Assembly (NCBI GenBank): GCA_001692895.1
Contig: KV748220.1
Coordinates: 1,240,358 to 1,304,357, forward strand
Direction of reading: 5' to 3'
Length of the DNA stretch: 64,000 bases
Origin: Cenococcum geophilum 1.58
Taxonomy: Eukaryota > Ascomycota > Dothideomycetes > Gloniales > Gloniaceae
The notes beneath the pieces are model-generated. The model was given only the letters and a program-made list of their open reading frames with translations, was not told the DNA's origin and did not search any database. Shown piece by piece: positions 39,398-51,639 of the stretch; position 1 is the first letter of the stretch, and the number at the start of each line of letters is the position of its first letter. The position numbers and the translations under genes are program-made.

Positions 39398-39445
39398 CGC
39401 GTGTGTCTCGCTTGGGGGGGTGTCTCGCTTGGGGGGTTTTTACGT
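39398..39445. repeat. Right terminal inverted repeat of pogo element
   Basis: Two tandem copies of TGTCTCGCTTGGGGGG followed by TTTTTACGT; complement of the left terminus. Confidence 0.92.
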
Positions 39446-39447
39446 TA

Positions 39448-41790
39448 GGCCCTATATAGCCGCGGTAATCCTTAATATCGCTTTAAAGGCTACTAAGCCC
39501 TTACTCGCGGCCTTTTTAACCTGTTCTTTCTATTAGAGCTTAGGGTCTACTTAGATCCCTAGGACTCACATACTAGTTTTCTAGGGGGCTGTCTTGCAGC
39601 CGGCAATACGCACAGTAGACGCAAGGTCTACGATAGCGTGGCGCCATTGCCTTATAAAGAGCATAAGCTAGTACTTCTTAGAGGCGAACGCCGCCCCGTG
39701 TCAATTTACCTATGTAGCGTAGCAGTTATAGGCGGCCTCTAATTGTTAACAGTTCTCTACCGCGGAGTCCCCCTAGGTAATGAGGTTTATATCGTCTATA
39801 AAGCTAAACCCTAGCGTGCCACTATTAGGGCGCTAGAATTTCTCTAACAGCTCTGATATAAAAAAGAGGAATAAGATTAGTAATAAGGGTAACCCCTAGG
39901 GGATACCTGTCTGTGTCTAAATCTAGTTGCTCTCGTATTTTATAAACTTAATATAGGTTTTACGTGCTGTTAGGAAGCTTTATACGAAGTCTATAAGCCA
40001 CTTTAAAAAGCCTTTTTTTTTAGGATATAAAGGAGCCTTTTATAGGAGACATTATTAAATACCCCTGTTAAGTCTAGGCTTAGCATTAACACTATATACC
40101 CGCGGCGCGTTCGCTATACCATCTATACACAGGAGCTAAGTAGTCCTACCACTAATAGTATAGATTATTTACGCCTTACTCCCATCTGGTTCTAAGGGAG
40201 TAGCCCATACTCCTCTACAGCCTTAGATATAATATTAGCTACGTGCTTTTCTAGGACTTTTACTAGTATATTTTTAAGGGTAATTAGTCTATAGCTGCCT
40301 AGGAGAGAGTAGTCTTTCTTTCCTTCTTTATATAACACTATAGTTATAGATTCTTTAAGGCTTTCTAGTATTATTCCGCTAGTAAAGCAATAACTAGCTA
40401 CTTCTGCTAAATCTTTTATAATAACTAGGGCAACCACTTTAAGGACCTTATTTAGTATGCCATCTAGCCCTAGGGCTTTTCTATTTAGAAGACTCCTAAT
40501 AAGCTTACCGATTTCTTCTGTTAAGATAGTGGGGCTAATATTAAGCACATTTTGTTCCCTTATTGTCTCCATATTACTAAGGTCTGCTATTCTAGTTTTA
40601 GGAAAGAACTTAGCTGTAAGGATATCAGCCTTTATAATATTATTGTCTATTAAAGGATCCTTAGTAGACCTCCTAAGGTCTAGTAGATAGGGGTCCGCCT
40701 TCGCTACGCTTACTTTTCTACTCCATTTTAATAGAGTCCAAAGTCCCTTATTATATGGTTTTAACTAGTCTTTAGTAAGTTTATAAACAAAGCGTCTCTA
40801 GTTATTACAACCAACTCTCCTAGTCTCTTTTTACAGTTAATTGTTTAATACTAAATATCTTTAATAGTCCTTGGGGTTATTATAAGCTTAGAGCTGTCAT
40901 CGCGCCTATTAGGCGCCGGCGTGGAGCTATATAGCCTATAGCGACTATTCTTAACGGGCCTACCGGCTAGGCTGTGCTTATAGGCAGTATTCTTTAAGTA
41001 CTTACTTTATCCCTTCCTAAAGGGCTTAAAAGGGGTCTTTAGATATAGTCCAGTTAAGCTCCTAGATGCTTTAGAGAAAGCCCTATAAGTTTAGCTTCTT
41101 AAGGGTAAGGCACTAGCGTTCCGCTAGCAAATAGCCGGCGTTATTAATTTAGATATAGATTAGTATATAGTCTCTTATAAGGGCCTATTCCTTAACTATA
41201 CTATAGAAGTTAACTTTTCTATATAGATCTAGTGATATAAACGTAAGGTCTATTACACTCTCCTATTGCCCTCTTTTCCATATAGGCTCTCCTTTTAGTG
41301 TGGCGAGTACTAGGCCTCTAGCATTAGTTTTAGCCAAAAGGCATTCCGCCTACTCTTCACTAGCTATATACTTTCCGCCCTATATTAGGTAGTAGGCGTT
41401 AAAGTTACCTAAGAGTATAATTTCTCCCTTGGCTTTCTTAATAGCTATTTTAACCTTAGGCCATACCCTAATCTAAGGGCCATCTTCGCGCGGGTTATAA
41501 ATATTAATAATTATAGCCTCTAGCCCCTTTAGGCGTACCCAGAGGGCTACGGTAAAGGGGCTATACTATTTACGCTTCTAATACGCGGCGTTAATATTCC
41601 GGCTAATTATAAAGCAGACCTTTATTATAGGGAGAGCGTTATATATAAGTGTAAATCCCCTAAGGCAGTATATTAATTTAGTATATCTATTATATACCAG
41701 CTCCTAAATTGCGAGGACCTAGTAGTCCGCCAGCGTAACACTATTAAAGAAGGGGCAACACGCCCCTTAGTTTGCATTTCCGCAGTTATA
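39448..41790 (-). pseudogene. LINE family B ORF2: endonuclease and reverse transcriptase
   Basis: Endonuclease at about 41790-41180 (minus): IQELVYNRYTK-like start, then INIYNPRE and LLGNFNAYYLIQGG, the D-x-N-x-H block with D to N and H to Y changes. The RT at about 40690-39560 includes a stop-free 126-codon piece (40572-40192) with LIRSLLNRKALGLDGILN and GSYRLITLKNILVKVLEK. The FIDD box is intact at about 39803-39789 (LGFSFIDDINLI). The pogo element then interrupts ORF2. Frequent RIP-type stops elsewhere. Confidence 0.85.
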
Positions 41791-41799
41791 CTAGATAAT

Positions 41800-43320
41800 T
41801 ATACACTTACTTATTTAAAGTAGGTGTGGGCTTATTTATATCTATATCCTATTCCTTATTGTTTTCGCTATTAACTATTATTACTTTATTAGCGCGAAGC
41901 CAGAGCCTTAATTGTAATCTATCTCTGCTTACTATTTTAATAAAAGATGGTTTACCTAGTCCCCGTTTAAGTGGTTATTCTTAAGTCCCTAAGTAAGACA
42001 TTTCCCGTCCTCTTTTCTTATTAGTGCTAATTATAAGGTTTCCTGGTATTAAGGGTTGGTATATTATTTCTACAGCTTCTTATATACGGAGTAACTACGT
42101 TAAAAGGGCTATCCTCTTTATTTAGATACCTTTAAGGTAGCTTTAAAAGGTCCTATACTCTTTTCTTTACTATACTTTATAGGCTTTACCGCAGTTAATA
42201 TAGGATACCCTTTCCTTAGGGTAATCTATAGTGTTATATGCTCCCGCATATTGCCTATATTTTATTTACTTTCCGCATACGCTTTATATATACCCCTATT
42301 AAACATAGCGGTAGCATTACTTTATAATTACACTATTCTTAAATAGCCTAGTCTTAAAAAACTAGGATTTAATAACTATCCCACTTTTTATAATCTGTTG
42401 CTAAATTACTTAGGTTAGGACGCTAATTATAATTATTCCCCTAGTCTTCTTAGGTTCTCTCTAGGCACTACTAGAGTTTGCCTAGCATTTCGCCTATACT
42501 TTAGGGTCATATAGCTATTAGATCCGGCTAATAGCTATCCTAGGTATAAGGCGCTTCATGGCTTTATAAATAAATTAAGTTAATTCCAAATTATCTATAT
42601 CTCTTTTACTATTAATTAGAGTCTTAAGCGGGACTCCTAGTATTTCTAGGAGATAATCTTTCCTTAGTATCCTAAGTCCTAGCGCGTCTAGCCTATTTAG
42701 GATTTAGTCCTTTATTGTTTAGAAGGGGATATAAACATCTACGTCCCTACTATTAAGGGTGCGTACGGCGTATACGCTTAGTATTATTCTCTAAATGGTC
42801 TTAAGAAGCTCCCCTAGTTCGTGGCCCTAGGGCTCCTTAAGCCGGACGCGTATACTCACTCTCTATAATACCGCGACTGCGTTTACCGTATAGGCCGCCT
42901 ACGCAGCGACGGCTGCCTATATTTGGACCTGTGCTAGGGGGACTCCTAGGCCTAGGGATCCTCCTTTACGCATTTTTATTTGGATTTTCTTAATACTAGC
43001 TTTAATTCAGTTAAGCTAGGCCTTAGTCTCTTATTCTTAGGTTATCTAGGGGGCTGGACACGTTAAGAGGGCTTTAATATACTGTATTACCTCTTAAATA
43101 GAGGCAAGTATCTAGTACCATAGAGTTTCTTCCTCCTCTTTTATAAGATTGTCTTTAATTTATTTAAGTATTTCCTTTAGTTTTTACCATTACTAGCAGC
43201 TGTTCTTTTCGCGTTATTACCCACCTAGTTTATGGTTCGGCTCCCACGCGTTGCAACTCTTATAACTCCAGCGGGGAGCCTACGCCCCTCCGTCGTCCCC
43301 CATGCTCTAGATAGGGGGCG
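41800..43320 (-). pseudogene. LINE family B ORF1
   Basis: Minus-strand frame starting near MGDDGGA at about 43300, with charged, probably coiled-coil segments (KLKEILK, IKDNLIKEEEETLW) and a middle part RVSIRVRLKEPQGHELGELL. It is positioned as ORF1, the RNA-binding protein of Tad/I-type LINEs. I did not find a clear zinc knuckle in it. RIP-type stops throughout. Confidence 0.6.
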
Positions 43321-43421
43321 GCGTAGTTTTATAGGGTTTCTCGGTGCGGGGAATAGGATTCCGATATCGGGTTGCTTTATTAAGTGGTTTTTAGGCTAGT
43401 TTCGCTGCTGTTACAGCTTTT

Positions 43422-43435
43422 TTACCCCGTTATAA
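43422..43435. repeat. 14-bp target-site duplication of LINE family B (right side)
   Basis: Second copy of TTACCCCGTTATAA. Confidence 0.9.
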
Positions 43436-44086
43436 AGCCTAATAAATAGTTAGGCTGCCCTCCTAACTTATTATTATAAGTTTATTAAAGCTCCTTTTTA
43501 TATACTTAGTAAAAAATACCTAATTTATATTATAAAAGTTAACTAGGTTATTATTTAAAGTATATTAAGTATAAGACTTTAGACCATCTAGCGTCTTTTA
43601 GGGAAGTAAGGTGTATATAAAAGCTAAATAGTTCTACTAAACTAATATACTTATCCTCTACCTATCCCATAGAAAAGTAAACAAAGACACTATAAGTTAA
43701 GTAATAGCTCCTAAGATAATCTAGATCTTAAAGGGGATAATATCGGGCTCTATACTATAACTATCTCTATTAAAAAACAAGGCTGTTATTAATGTGCTAT
43801 AGTACAACCTATTATTATTAATTTTAATAACGTTATTCTAACAGATAGTCCTATTCTCGTTAAACAAAAGCCTATAAACCCTAAGTAACTATAAAATATC
43901 TAAAACCTACACTTAAAAGAAACGCATATATTACTTAAATAAATAACCGCTATAGAATGACTTTAAACAATATATAAAGCAGCTACTTAGCCTAGTTAAT
44001 ATAAAGATATACAGTATTACTTAGATATATCTTATTATATAAATAATAATAGGCTCTATACCTAAAGAGCTCTATCTCTCTCCTTA
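43436..44086 (+). pseudogene. Giant transposon, 5' part of an unrecognised gene
   Basis: A 651-bp segment between two LINE insertions. One frame runs from about 43440 to 44086 with RIP-type stops only, reading for example TITISIKKQGC, PIIINFNNVILTDSPILV, INNNRLYTQRALSLSLARNK, and continues in frame at 49695 when the LINE and one duplication are removed. I do not recognise the family. The first ~100 bp may instead hold the transposase C-terminus. Confidence 0.5.
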
Positions 44087-44100
44087 GCTAGAAATAAATA
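44087..44100. repeat. 14-bp target-site duplication of LINE family A (left side)
   Basis: GCTAGAAATAAATA here and at 49681-49694. Confidence 0.92.
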
Positions 44101-44419
44101 ATAATAATAATTCATTGCTTAACGTCCGATTCGGATCCCTATTGGGCCCACGCGGACTACTCCTTATATACATATAGGGAGAAAACTCTATTTAAGAAAA
44201 CCCCGTAATCCATCTCCCCGCCTTATAGGACTCGCCTATAAGGCGCCTGCGAGGCGCCTGCGAGTCACCTATAGTGCTCCTACTACCTTACTTTTTAACC
44301 TCCTTAGGAACCACTGCTGCCGTAACAAGCCTATGGACGCGCTAGTATCGTAAACTTTACTCTACTGCTATAGAGTCATCAGGGGGCACCCGTTACTCGC
44401 CCCCCTACCTTCTATTACT

Positions 44420-47400
44420 ATTTCCTTTGCAACCCAGAACTGGTTTAGTATATTTTAGCTAATAAGCCACTGGGTAACCGCCTTAAGGCCTTTTTGTGTT
44501 AAGAGTAGTGTCTTATAGTTCTCTATGCCAGCTACTAAGAGTATTGCTTCTTAGTTAGTACATAAGGGGCATAGTAGTATTACGTGCTTTAGTATCTGTT
44601 TTAGCCAGCTATATTTATATCTTAGGCTACCTACTAGGACACCTACCTAGTAGAGCCAGTCTTTTAGTCCTATTACTCCTGTTCTTAAGAGTGTTGCTAT
44701 TATATTTTCTGCCTTTGTTAGGCCTTCTCAGAGCCCTAGAGTGTTTACCCCCTATAGCGTTAACTATACTACGGCTTAGGTTCTTCTTGCCTTAGTTAAC
44801 CTCTATACCTTTAACTCCTATACACCTCTCTAGCGTTGGTCTAGCCAGTATTATATTACGGTAGTTAGTTTCCTAGCGTTCTTTTATGCTTTACTTTAGC
44901 TCTTTTCTCTCTTTTATTGTTGTCCTTACTGGCCTCTTACGCGTTTCCCTTCCTCCTCTATATAGGCCTAAGCCCTAGAGCAGCACTATTCTTCTTTTAC
45001 TTTCTTTACCTGTTTCTCTAATATATCTTCCCTATTTTAGGGTTATTGGTTTGTTCTCCTATAAGGCGCCCTAGGGTCCCTCTATAGTTTATTTAGGCGT
45101 GTCTTAATATACTTTGTAATATTAGAGTTACATTCCTTTTACGCCCTTTATATTGCAGCGGCTTTAATATATAGTTATAGGGGGGGAATATTAGCTTCCT
45201 TCTTAAGCAGTACTGTAGCCGTTCGCTTATATCCGCCTATTATACTCTAGAGGCAGGCTGTTTAGACCTTTTAGAGTAGTTTAAGGAGTAATTTGGGGGG
45301 GCCTTTCTTAGATTCTTTAATGGCCCAAATACTAGACCTATACGTCATGGTTAGCCAGACAACTACTATGTATAGTAGGCGTAACCTTTGGAAGTATGGG
45401 CCCTATATAGAATTAACAATCCTAGATAATACGATGTACTGTGCTTAGCCCTTATAGGCCACTTAGGCCGTATATGCGCTCTACCGGAGCTTACTGTCTA
45501 CCCATACTCCTAATACTCTTAGGCCCTAAACTAGCTGACCCCTAAAGCCTTAGATGCGAATTATATACTAGAGATCTGTAGATTAGTTGCGTTTTCTTAT
45601 AAAATGGATTAGCTGGTACTTCTCTGGTGAGAATTAAACTCTATATTGTCTTGCCTATTCTATATAGGTATTATAAGCTTTCTCTAGCGTTCTGCAATTC
45701 TCTGCGGCTGTTGGCCCGTATATAATTAGGTTTATATCGTCAACAAAGCCTATCCCCTGGGTCGCCCCTTCCTTAAAGGAGTTAAGTAGGTTGCTTATAA
45801 AGAAAAGGAAAAGTATAGGCGAAAGGGGTAATCCTTATAGTATTCCTGTTGCAACTGCGATAGGGGGGCTTTAGTATCCGCTAAAGACCAGCAATGTTTC
45901 TTTTTGGCCTATAAACCCTTAAACAAATTATATAATCTATTCTAGGAAGCCTTTTACTCTAAGGATATATAGGAGACGCTTATAGGGTACGTTATTATAG
46001 GCGCTACTAATATCTAGGCTAAGCATTAATACTATAAAGTCCCTTCGCATCGCCTATGCTGATTTAATAGTGGCAGCGAGTAGCGTAAGTGCTGATAGTG
46101 TTAAGCGGTTCTTTCTTACCCCTATTTAGCTTTGTGGTAGTAGGGCGTGTTCCTCTACCATATCTGCTATGTAGTCCGCTATTACCCTTTTTAAGATCTT
46201 ATTAAGGGTATTCTCTAAGGCAATAGGGCGGTAGCTCCCTAGAAATGAGTAGTCTGCTTTACCTTCTTTACATAGAATAAACGTTGTTATAGCTCTTCTA
46301 AGTCTTAGGTAGTAGCCTATTATAAAGTATACTTTAGCTATATCCGCAAGCTAAGGTGCTATTAGTAGTCCGCAGGTCTTTAGGGCTTTATTTAGGATCC
46401 TATCTAGTCCTAGTGCTGTATTATTTAAAAGGCAGCTAATAGTTCTGGCCATTTCTTTAGTTGTTATATCACTGTTAACCCTTAGGCGAGTTACCGGTAC
46501 TTTACCCGTGATATTACTAAGGTCTACTAGAGCTAGTTAGGGGAAAAATCTTTCTGTAAGGATTTTTGCCTTCTTATTATTGTTACTTATAGCTAGTAAT
46601 TTACCTAGTCTTTACAGGGGCGGAAGGTGTGGGTCTTTTACTAGACGTCCTACCTTTCTCTTTACCTATTTCGCTATCTTCTAAAGACCTTTATTATGGG
46701 GGAGGCTCGGGTTAGTAGTATGCTTATTTATAAACCGTCTCCAGCTATTCCTTACTTCTTTTTTTAGGGTATTCTTTAGCTGGTTTCTTATATCTTTATA
46801 ATGTCTCTCGTCTTTAGGATTATAGCTNCTTATATATTTTCTTCTTGCTNGTTATTAGCTGGCGATAAGAACCGCGTATTATACGGACCATGCGTGTCGC
46901 GTATAGGGGCCCGCTTTTAAGACTGGGCAGTGCTCTTTTAACCTATTTTTAATTGCTGCTTGGATCCTTTCTAGTCTTTGGTTAATTTCCTTAGGGGTAG
47001 CTACTAAGCCTCGCTTATTTGGTATTAGGTGGATTTCTTCTAGGTCTTAAAGTTGTTGTTTAACTGTATTAAGGAAGCTGTCTATCTTAAGCTTTCTTAT
47101 TGCGTATCTTTTGCTATTTAATTGTGCCTTAATATCTAGATCTAGCTATATTTAGATAGGGATATGGTCTAAAGCGAGTGCCTATTCTTCTTTAGGGTTG
47201 CATCTTTTAAGTCTCTGGTATAGGCCTTCGTCTATAAATATAAGGTTAATTATACTTCTAGCGGTGCCTTATTGCTATATAATTGCTTCTAGGGGGGTGG
47301 CTAACTTAAGGCCCTAGGTGTTTATAGCTTTTAGTAGGCACTCTGCCTGTCGTTTAGTAGCAATATAGATACCTCCCTACCACGGGTGGTGGAGGTTTAT

Positions 47401-47800
47401 ATCTCCTAATAGGATAGACTCTATATCTTCGGTTTCTAGTAAGCTTATTACCGATATAATGTTCTCTGTTTATGGGACCCCTTCGACCCTAGGGTTATAT
47501 ACATTAATAATCTAAACCGGTCCCCTATATGTCTGGATTGTTATAACTATAATATCTAGGTTAACTGCCTGCTATAACCATAAAGATAGGCTAATAGCCT
47601 TGCTGATTATAAAGCACACGCGTATGGCTGCTTTTGGTTTATATAGGAGCTAGAATCCTTAGGGGCAGTATATTAATTATATATAGGCATTATAATACGG
47701 CTCTTGTATAGTAAGGATGTGGTATTTCTTTAGGTCTAAGCTGTCTAGCAAGGGCCTTGCAAGACGGTGGTTTGTGTTGCCGCAGTTATACTGTATAATG
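44420..47800 (-). pseudogene. LINE family A ORF2: endonuclease, reverse transcriptase, C-terminal motif
   Basis: Endonuclease at about 47800-46950 (minus): TIQEPYYNAYI, INVYNPRVEGVP, then LLGDINLHHPWWGG with the catalytic D-x-N-x-H and HH intact. RT at about 46520-45500 with the FVDD box intact (GIGFVDDINLI, about 45753-45721). C-terminal Cys/His motif near 44650-44570. A smaller number of stops than in copy 1. It cannot make a full protein, but it is the best template here for reading the family. Confidence 0.88.
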
Positions 47801-47929
47801 GATAGGTGGCGGACCCCTGGCGGGGGTCCTTCGCCTCTCCTTTATTCCTTACTTCCTCTATTTCCACTTTCTTTAGGATATTTAGAGCTTCTATTTCTTG
47901 TGTCTGTATTCTAGTTACTACTTATTTTA

Positions 47930-49350
47930 TATAGAGCTTTTTATTCCCGTGTCTTATGTTTCTAGTAGCGCTTCTATATCTAAATCTGTTATTATTTCCG
48001 GTTCCTCCCCTATTCTTGCTAGTTGGCTATATACCCTTTAAGAGTCGGCTATAAATATTATGTTTGCCGCGTTAAGTCTAATTCTTAATTATCCTGGTCT
48101 TAAGCTTGCTGTAGCTGTCTATGATGGTTTTCCTATAGGGCGCCCTCTCCCTTGTGTCCCCTGTGACCCTTATATCCCTATACGGTTTAGTAATATCGCG
48201 CGGTGACGCTTCTGGCCTATTAAGGCTTGGGATAGCTGGCCTAGCCCCCCGGTATTAAAGGTAGGAAATGCTAGAAAGGCACCTACGCCCCCCTGGCTTA
48301 TCGCCTGTTGTTTTTATTTATATAACCTAGCGTATAGTTATTCCCGCAGCTGTTAAGCCCTTACCTTCCGTCTCCTGTATTTGATGTAGTCTCCTCTCTC
48401 CTACGCCTTATATATACTTCGGTAGCAGTTTGCGTATTTTATTTGGTCTTAATTTAAGTAGTTTCTTATATTATAGGGGCCTGCATAGTGGCCGTAGCAC
48501 ACCTATGCTGCGTATGTGGATTGGGTGTGTCCCTATTGTGCATAGCAGTAGCATTATTCTAGGCGGAGTTTATGGTTATAGAGCCTTGCGTCGTATATAA
48601 GGCCATTTATAATAATACCTTTTTAAATAAGGAGTTTTTGTATTCCTAGTATATGTGTGCTGATAATAAGGGAGCTATGCGTTCGACCGGCGTCTCCCTA
48701 GTAAGTCTCTAGCGACCCTTATATTCTTTTGTTGTTCTTATTATATACTTAGTTTATATTTTCCTATTAAAGCCATTAGATTTAGGTAATCTTAAGTCCT
48801 AATATAAGGCGTTCCGTTTGTTTTACTATCTTATATATAGTTGCCATATTATCCGCCTGGCGTCCCTTTTCTACCCTAAGGCTTAGGGGAACCGCTGGGA
48901 CTTTAACTAGGTAATCTTTACGGAGCACTTTTATGCCAATACGTTCTCCTAGCCTGTCCCCTGCCCTTATAGCTCGTTCCTTTGCCTATTAGTCCCTTAG
49001 GGTAACTCTAATATCTCCGCTCCTAAGGTATTGGACTATAATGGCGTTATAGACCTCTTTGCGAATTTTTATAAGGACTTCTATTTCTAATTATCCCCTA
49101 AGCCCCTCTACTTTCTCTATATTTGGTTATATTATAATTATATATCCGGATGTTATCTTTAGGGGGGTAGGCTCCCTATGCTATAAAGGCGTAGCTACGG
49201 CGGCCTAGGTGCGGTTCGCCGGTAGGGAGGGGTTTTATTTATTTTTAATTTTATTTAGCCGTTGGAGGATTTAGTTAAGGGTTTACTAGAGGGGCGCCTA
49301 AGGTACGCTAGATTGGCGGAGCCATTTTGCTAGCTGTATTAGTTTATTAT
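47930..49350 (-). pseudogene. LINE family A ORF1 with zinc knuckles
   Basis: ORF1 nucleic-acid-binding protein. Cys/His knuckles are read at about 48590-48430 on the minus strand: CYAQ-GHTQST, CYGHYAGPYNIRN and a following CANC, i.e. CCHC knuckles with Cys-to-Tyr changes. RIP-type stops. 49350-49680 upstream is the 5' UTR; the 75-codon frame there on the plus strand is antisense. Confidence 0.72.
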
Positions 49351-49680
49351 GGCTAACGGTCACTCCCCCGTAACTACAGATACTAGACGCGTCCAATAGG
49401 CTTTATATTTTGTTAGATGCCTTCTTAATAGAGGTCTTTCCGTTTTATGGTATGGTATTTGCCCGTTCTTATTGTGGAGGGCTATTGCTAGGCGTAGTTC
49501 TGGTGGGCGCGCGCGAGTGCGAACCACCGTCGTTTAATATGTGCCTCCCCTGCGATGCATATATCTTAGGGGGATTCTCTAGGTGTTTTTCAGGGTTCTT
49601 TTGGTTATTTTTGGTCTTTTTGGGCTGGGTGCAGTAAGAGCTCCAGTGTTTTCGATTTCTAGGGAGTTCTAGCTGCTAGT

Positions 49681-49694
49681 GCTAGAAATAAATA
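49681..49694. repeat. 14-bp target-site duplication of LINE family A (right side)
   Basis: Second copy of GCTAGAAATAAATA. Confidence 0.92.
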
Positions 49695-51170
49695 TAAGCA
49701 GTTTAAATATACTAATAAAGCAGACGTAGAAAGAGGTAATTACTATTATAGACCGTTATAAAAACCTAATAAATAGAGCATTAAGTATGCTATTAGGGCC
49801 GGCAGTACGCAAGGTTCGCTGTCCTTAGATTTAGTAATACTATACTAACTAATTTTTTAGCTATACGACCAGCTTAGCGTATTTTAGTATTATAAAATAA
49901 ATATAGTGCGCGATACTATTACTAAAAGCTATAACTGCCTTAAACTAGATACTAAGGCTATAGTAAAGGAAGTAGCGGAACTACTTAAAGATAACTACTT
50001 TACGCTTAGTGGCCTAGTTAGTACTCTACTTTTTACTATACCTAACTAACTAAGGCTAGGATAGAGAGATAAGATTTAGGGCGCTAATTATTACACGTTA
50101 TATTAAGAGCGTATTCTTTAATACTAGGCTAAAGTTACTTGCCCTTAATAAAAATAGTACTAACCTCTTCTTACCTATTATAGCTAATACGATATAGCTT
50201 ATATATATAGCGATTTAATATACTCTTAAGGACTATAGAAGCGGAATATAAGTTATTTATAAGTTTAAAGCCAACGCTATAATTATAGGTAAATCTATAG
50301 AAAGCCTTTTACTATACTTACTAAAGCGTATTATAGATAGTTAGGAGCAACTATAAAATACCTAGAAGAGCTACTAACCTAAGCGTAATAAAAGGCTATA
50401 TAGGTTACTTTTATAATAAGTTAATAAAATACGGAATATAACTAAAGATAAGATGCTATAAACTTAATAGGCAATTAGCAATCTATTTAAGGATACTATA
50501 AAAGATCTAAAGGAACTAGATCCCGAGTATAATAACGGGTTTACTTAATAACTATATACTATAAGTATAAATACACAATATTATATTAATCGCATCGTAA
50601 CGTTATATCGCGATACTCGCTATATACTATAGCACTTTACTGCTATTTCCTATATTATAATATCGCGCTATTTTAATTATTATATATGGGCTAATAAAGA
50701 TAATATAATAGGACAACGGTAGCCTAGTATATTTGTTATAAAGAATAAACCCTAAAACTATATATAAGGTCTTCTTCTTATAGTATACTAATAAGACGAT
50801 TTTAATGCTATATAACTATAATATTAACGCTATCTAAGCGCGCCTTAAATAAATTTAAGGTAATAGTAAATAGGAAATAGGAATTAATTACTATATCTTA
50901 CGGTATACTTTTACTAGCGAGTTTAAGGTTATAGATATTATAGATAGTGCTATACTAAAGGATATAAAGGCCCGCCTATAGAGTAGAGATAGACTAGTAA
51001 TATTAGAATTTGCTAATAAAGAGGATAAGAGTAAAGAAGGCAGCGGAATAGATAGGGAAAATAACGGTAATAAAGAGAATAAGAGTAAAGAAGGTAGTGG
51101 GATAGATAGAAAAAATAATAGTAAGAATAATAGCGAGAATAAAGATAATTAGGGGTTTAATAGTATAGTG
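49695..51170 (+). pseudogene. Giant transposon, main part of an unrecognised gene
   Basis: Continues in frame from 44086 as KQFKYTNKADVERG, then SIKYAIRAGSTQGSLSLD, VAELLKDNYFTLSGL. The reading shifts to another frame around 50080-50110 (intron or indel) and goes on with IIDSQEQLQNTQKSYQPKRN, DLKELDPEYNNGFTQQ, and later an acidic, Asn/Ser-rich tail with an imperfect repeat KEGSGIDRENN at about 51005-51140. No known domain is evident; predicted mostly helical. It lies between the transposase and the possible transposon end, on the same strand as the transposase. The left-copy counterpart is outside the window. Confidence 0.5.
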
Positions 51171-51307
51171 CTACTATCGCGGCGGGACTTATATAAATAT
51201 TAAACTTAAAATAGCAGGTTAACTAAAGGGCGTTATTAGGCGTATTAAGGTTATATTATACTACTATTAGGTTAAAATATATTCTTTATATAATATATAC
51301 TAGGTAT

Positions 51308-51498
51308 ATAGAATAAGTAGAGAATACTAACTATATAGAATAAGTAAAGGGTACTAACTACGTAAATTAAGTAAAGGGTACTAACTACGTAAATTAAGTA
51401 AAGGGTACTAACTATATAGACTAAGTAAAGTATACCAATTACGCGGAATAGGTAAATACTATTAACCGTATAGACTAAGTAAATACTATTAAGTACGC
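51308..51498. repeat. 27-bp minisatellite
   Basis: About seven units of GTACTAACTACGTAAATTA + AGTAAAGG, with exact 27-bp spacing at 51351, 51378 and 51405. A multiple of three, it could encode GTNYVNQVK repeats, but it lies past the last convincing coding sequence and may instead be a subterminal transposon repeat. Confidence 0.8.
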
Positions 51499-51639
51499 AG
51501 GAAGAGCAACGCTTATTTATTACTTAAAGTAAGTAAGATATATAAAATACGCGAGGGGGGCATTATATATTAATTGCGTATTAAGTATAGAGAGAGCTTA
51601 ATAGAATAAAGGCACTACTTGCCTAGGTAGCTATAAATG

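Larger units (their letters stand above)
37357..39445 (-). mobile_element. Fot1/pogo-type DNA transposon nested in LINE family B
   Basis: A 2089-bp element with near-perfect ~48-bp inverted termini, flanked by TA at 37355-37356 and 39446-39447. Each terminus starts ACGTAAAA followed by two tandem units of CCCCCCAAGCGAGACA (second unit on the left with C-to-T changes: TAAACGAGACA). The TA target and pogo-family transposase place it in Tc1/mariner-pogo. It is clearly less AT-rich than its surroundings and has fewer RIP-type changes, so it is a late arrival. Confidence 0.93.
36072..43421 (-). mobile_element. LINE retrotransposon, family B, full length, split by a pogo element
   Basis: Non-LTR element on the minus strand with 14-bp target duplications. 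The insertion spans 7350 bp, or about 5.26 kb once the nested pogo element and one TA are removed. Order from the 5' end (43421): 5' UTR, ORF1, endonuclease, reverse transcriptase, C-terminal region (beyond the pogo insertion, 37356 down to about 36300), 3' UTR and a TTATTAT tail at 36072. It is distinct from family A at both the 3' UTR and the RT. It inserted near the 3' end of the giant transposon's transposase gene. Confidence 0.88.
44101..49680 (-). mobile_element. LINE retrotransposon, family A, full length (5580 bp)
   Basis: Complete copy on the minus strand with perfect 14-bp target duplications and an (ATT)n tail at 44101. 5' UTR from 49680, ORF1 with zinc knuckles, then ORF2. It is less AT-rich than the copy at 1-3592 and keeps more motif residues. 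It inserted into the unrecognised gene of the giant transposon. Two N bases at about 46828 and 46850. Confidence 0.92.

Noticed and set aside
47717-49637. Plus-strand frames of 65 and 75 codons
   Set aside because: They are antisense to LINE family A ORF1 and its 5' UTR and have no domain.
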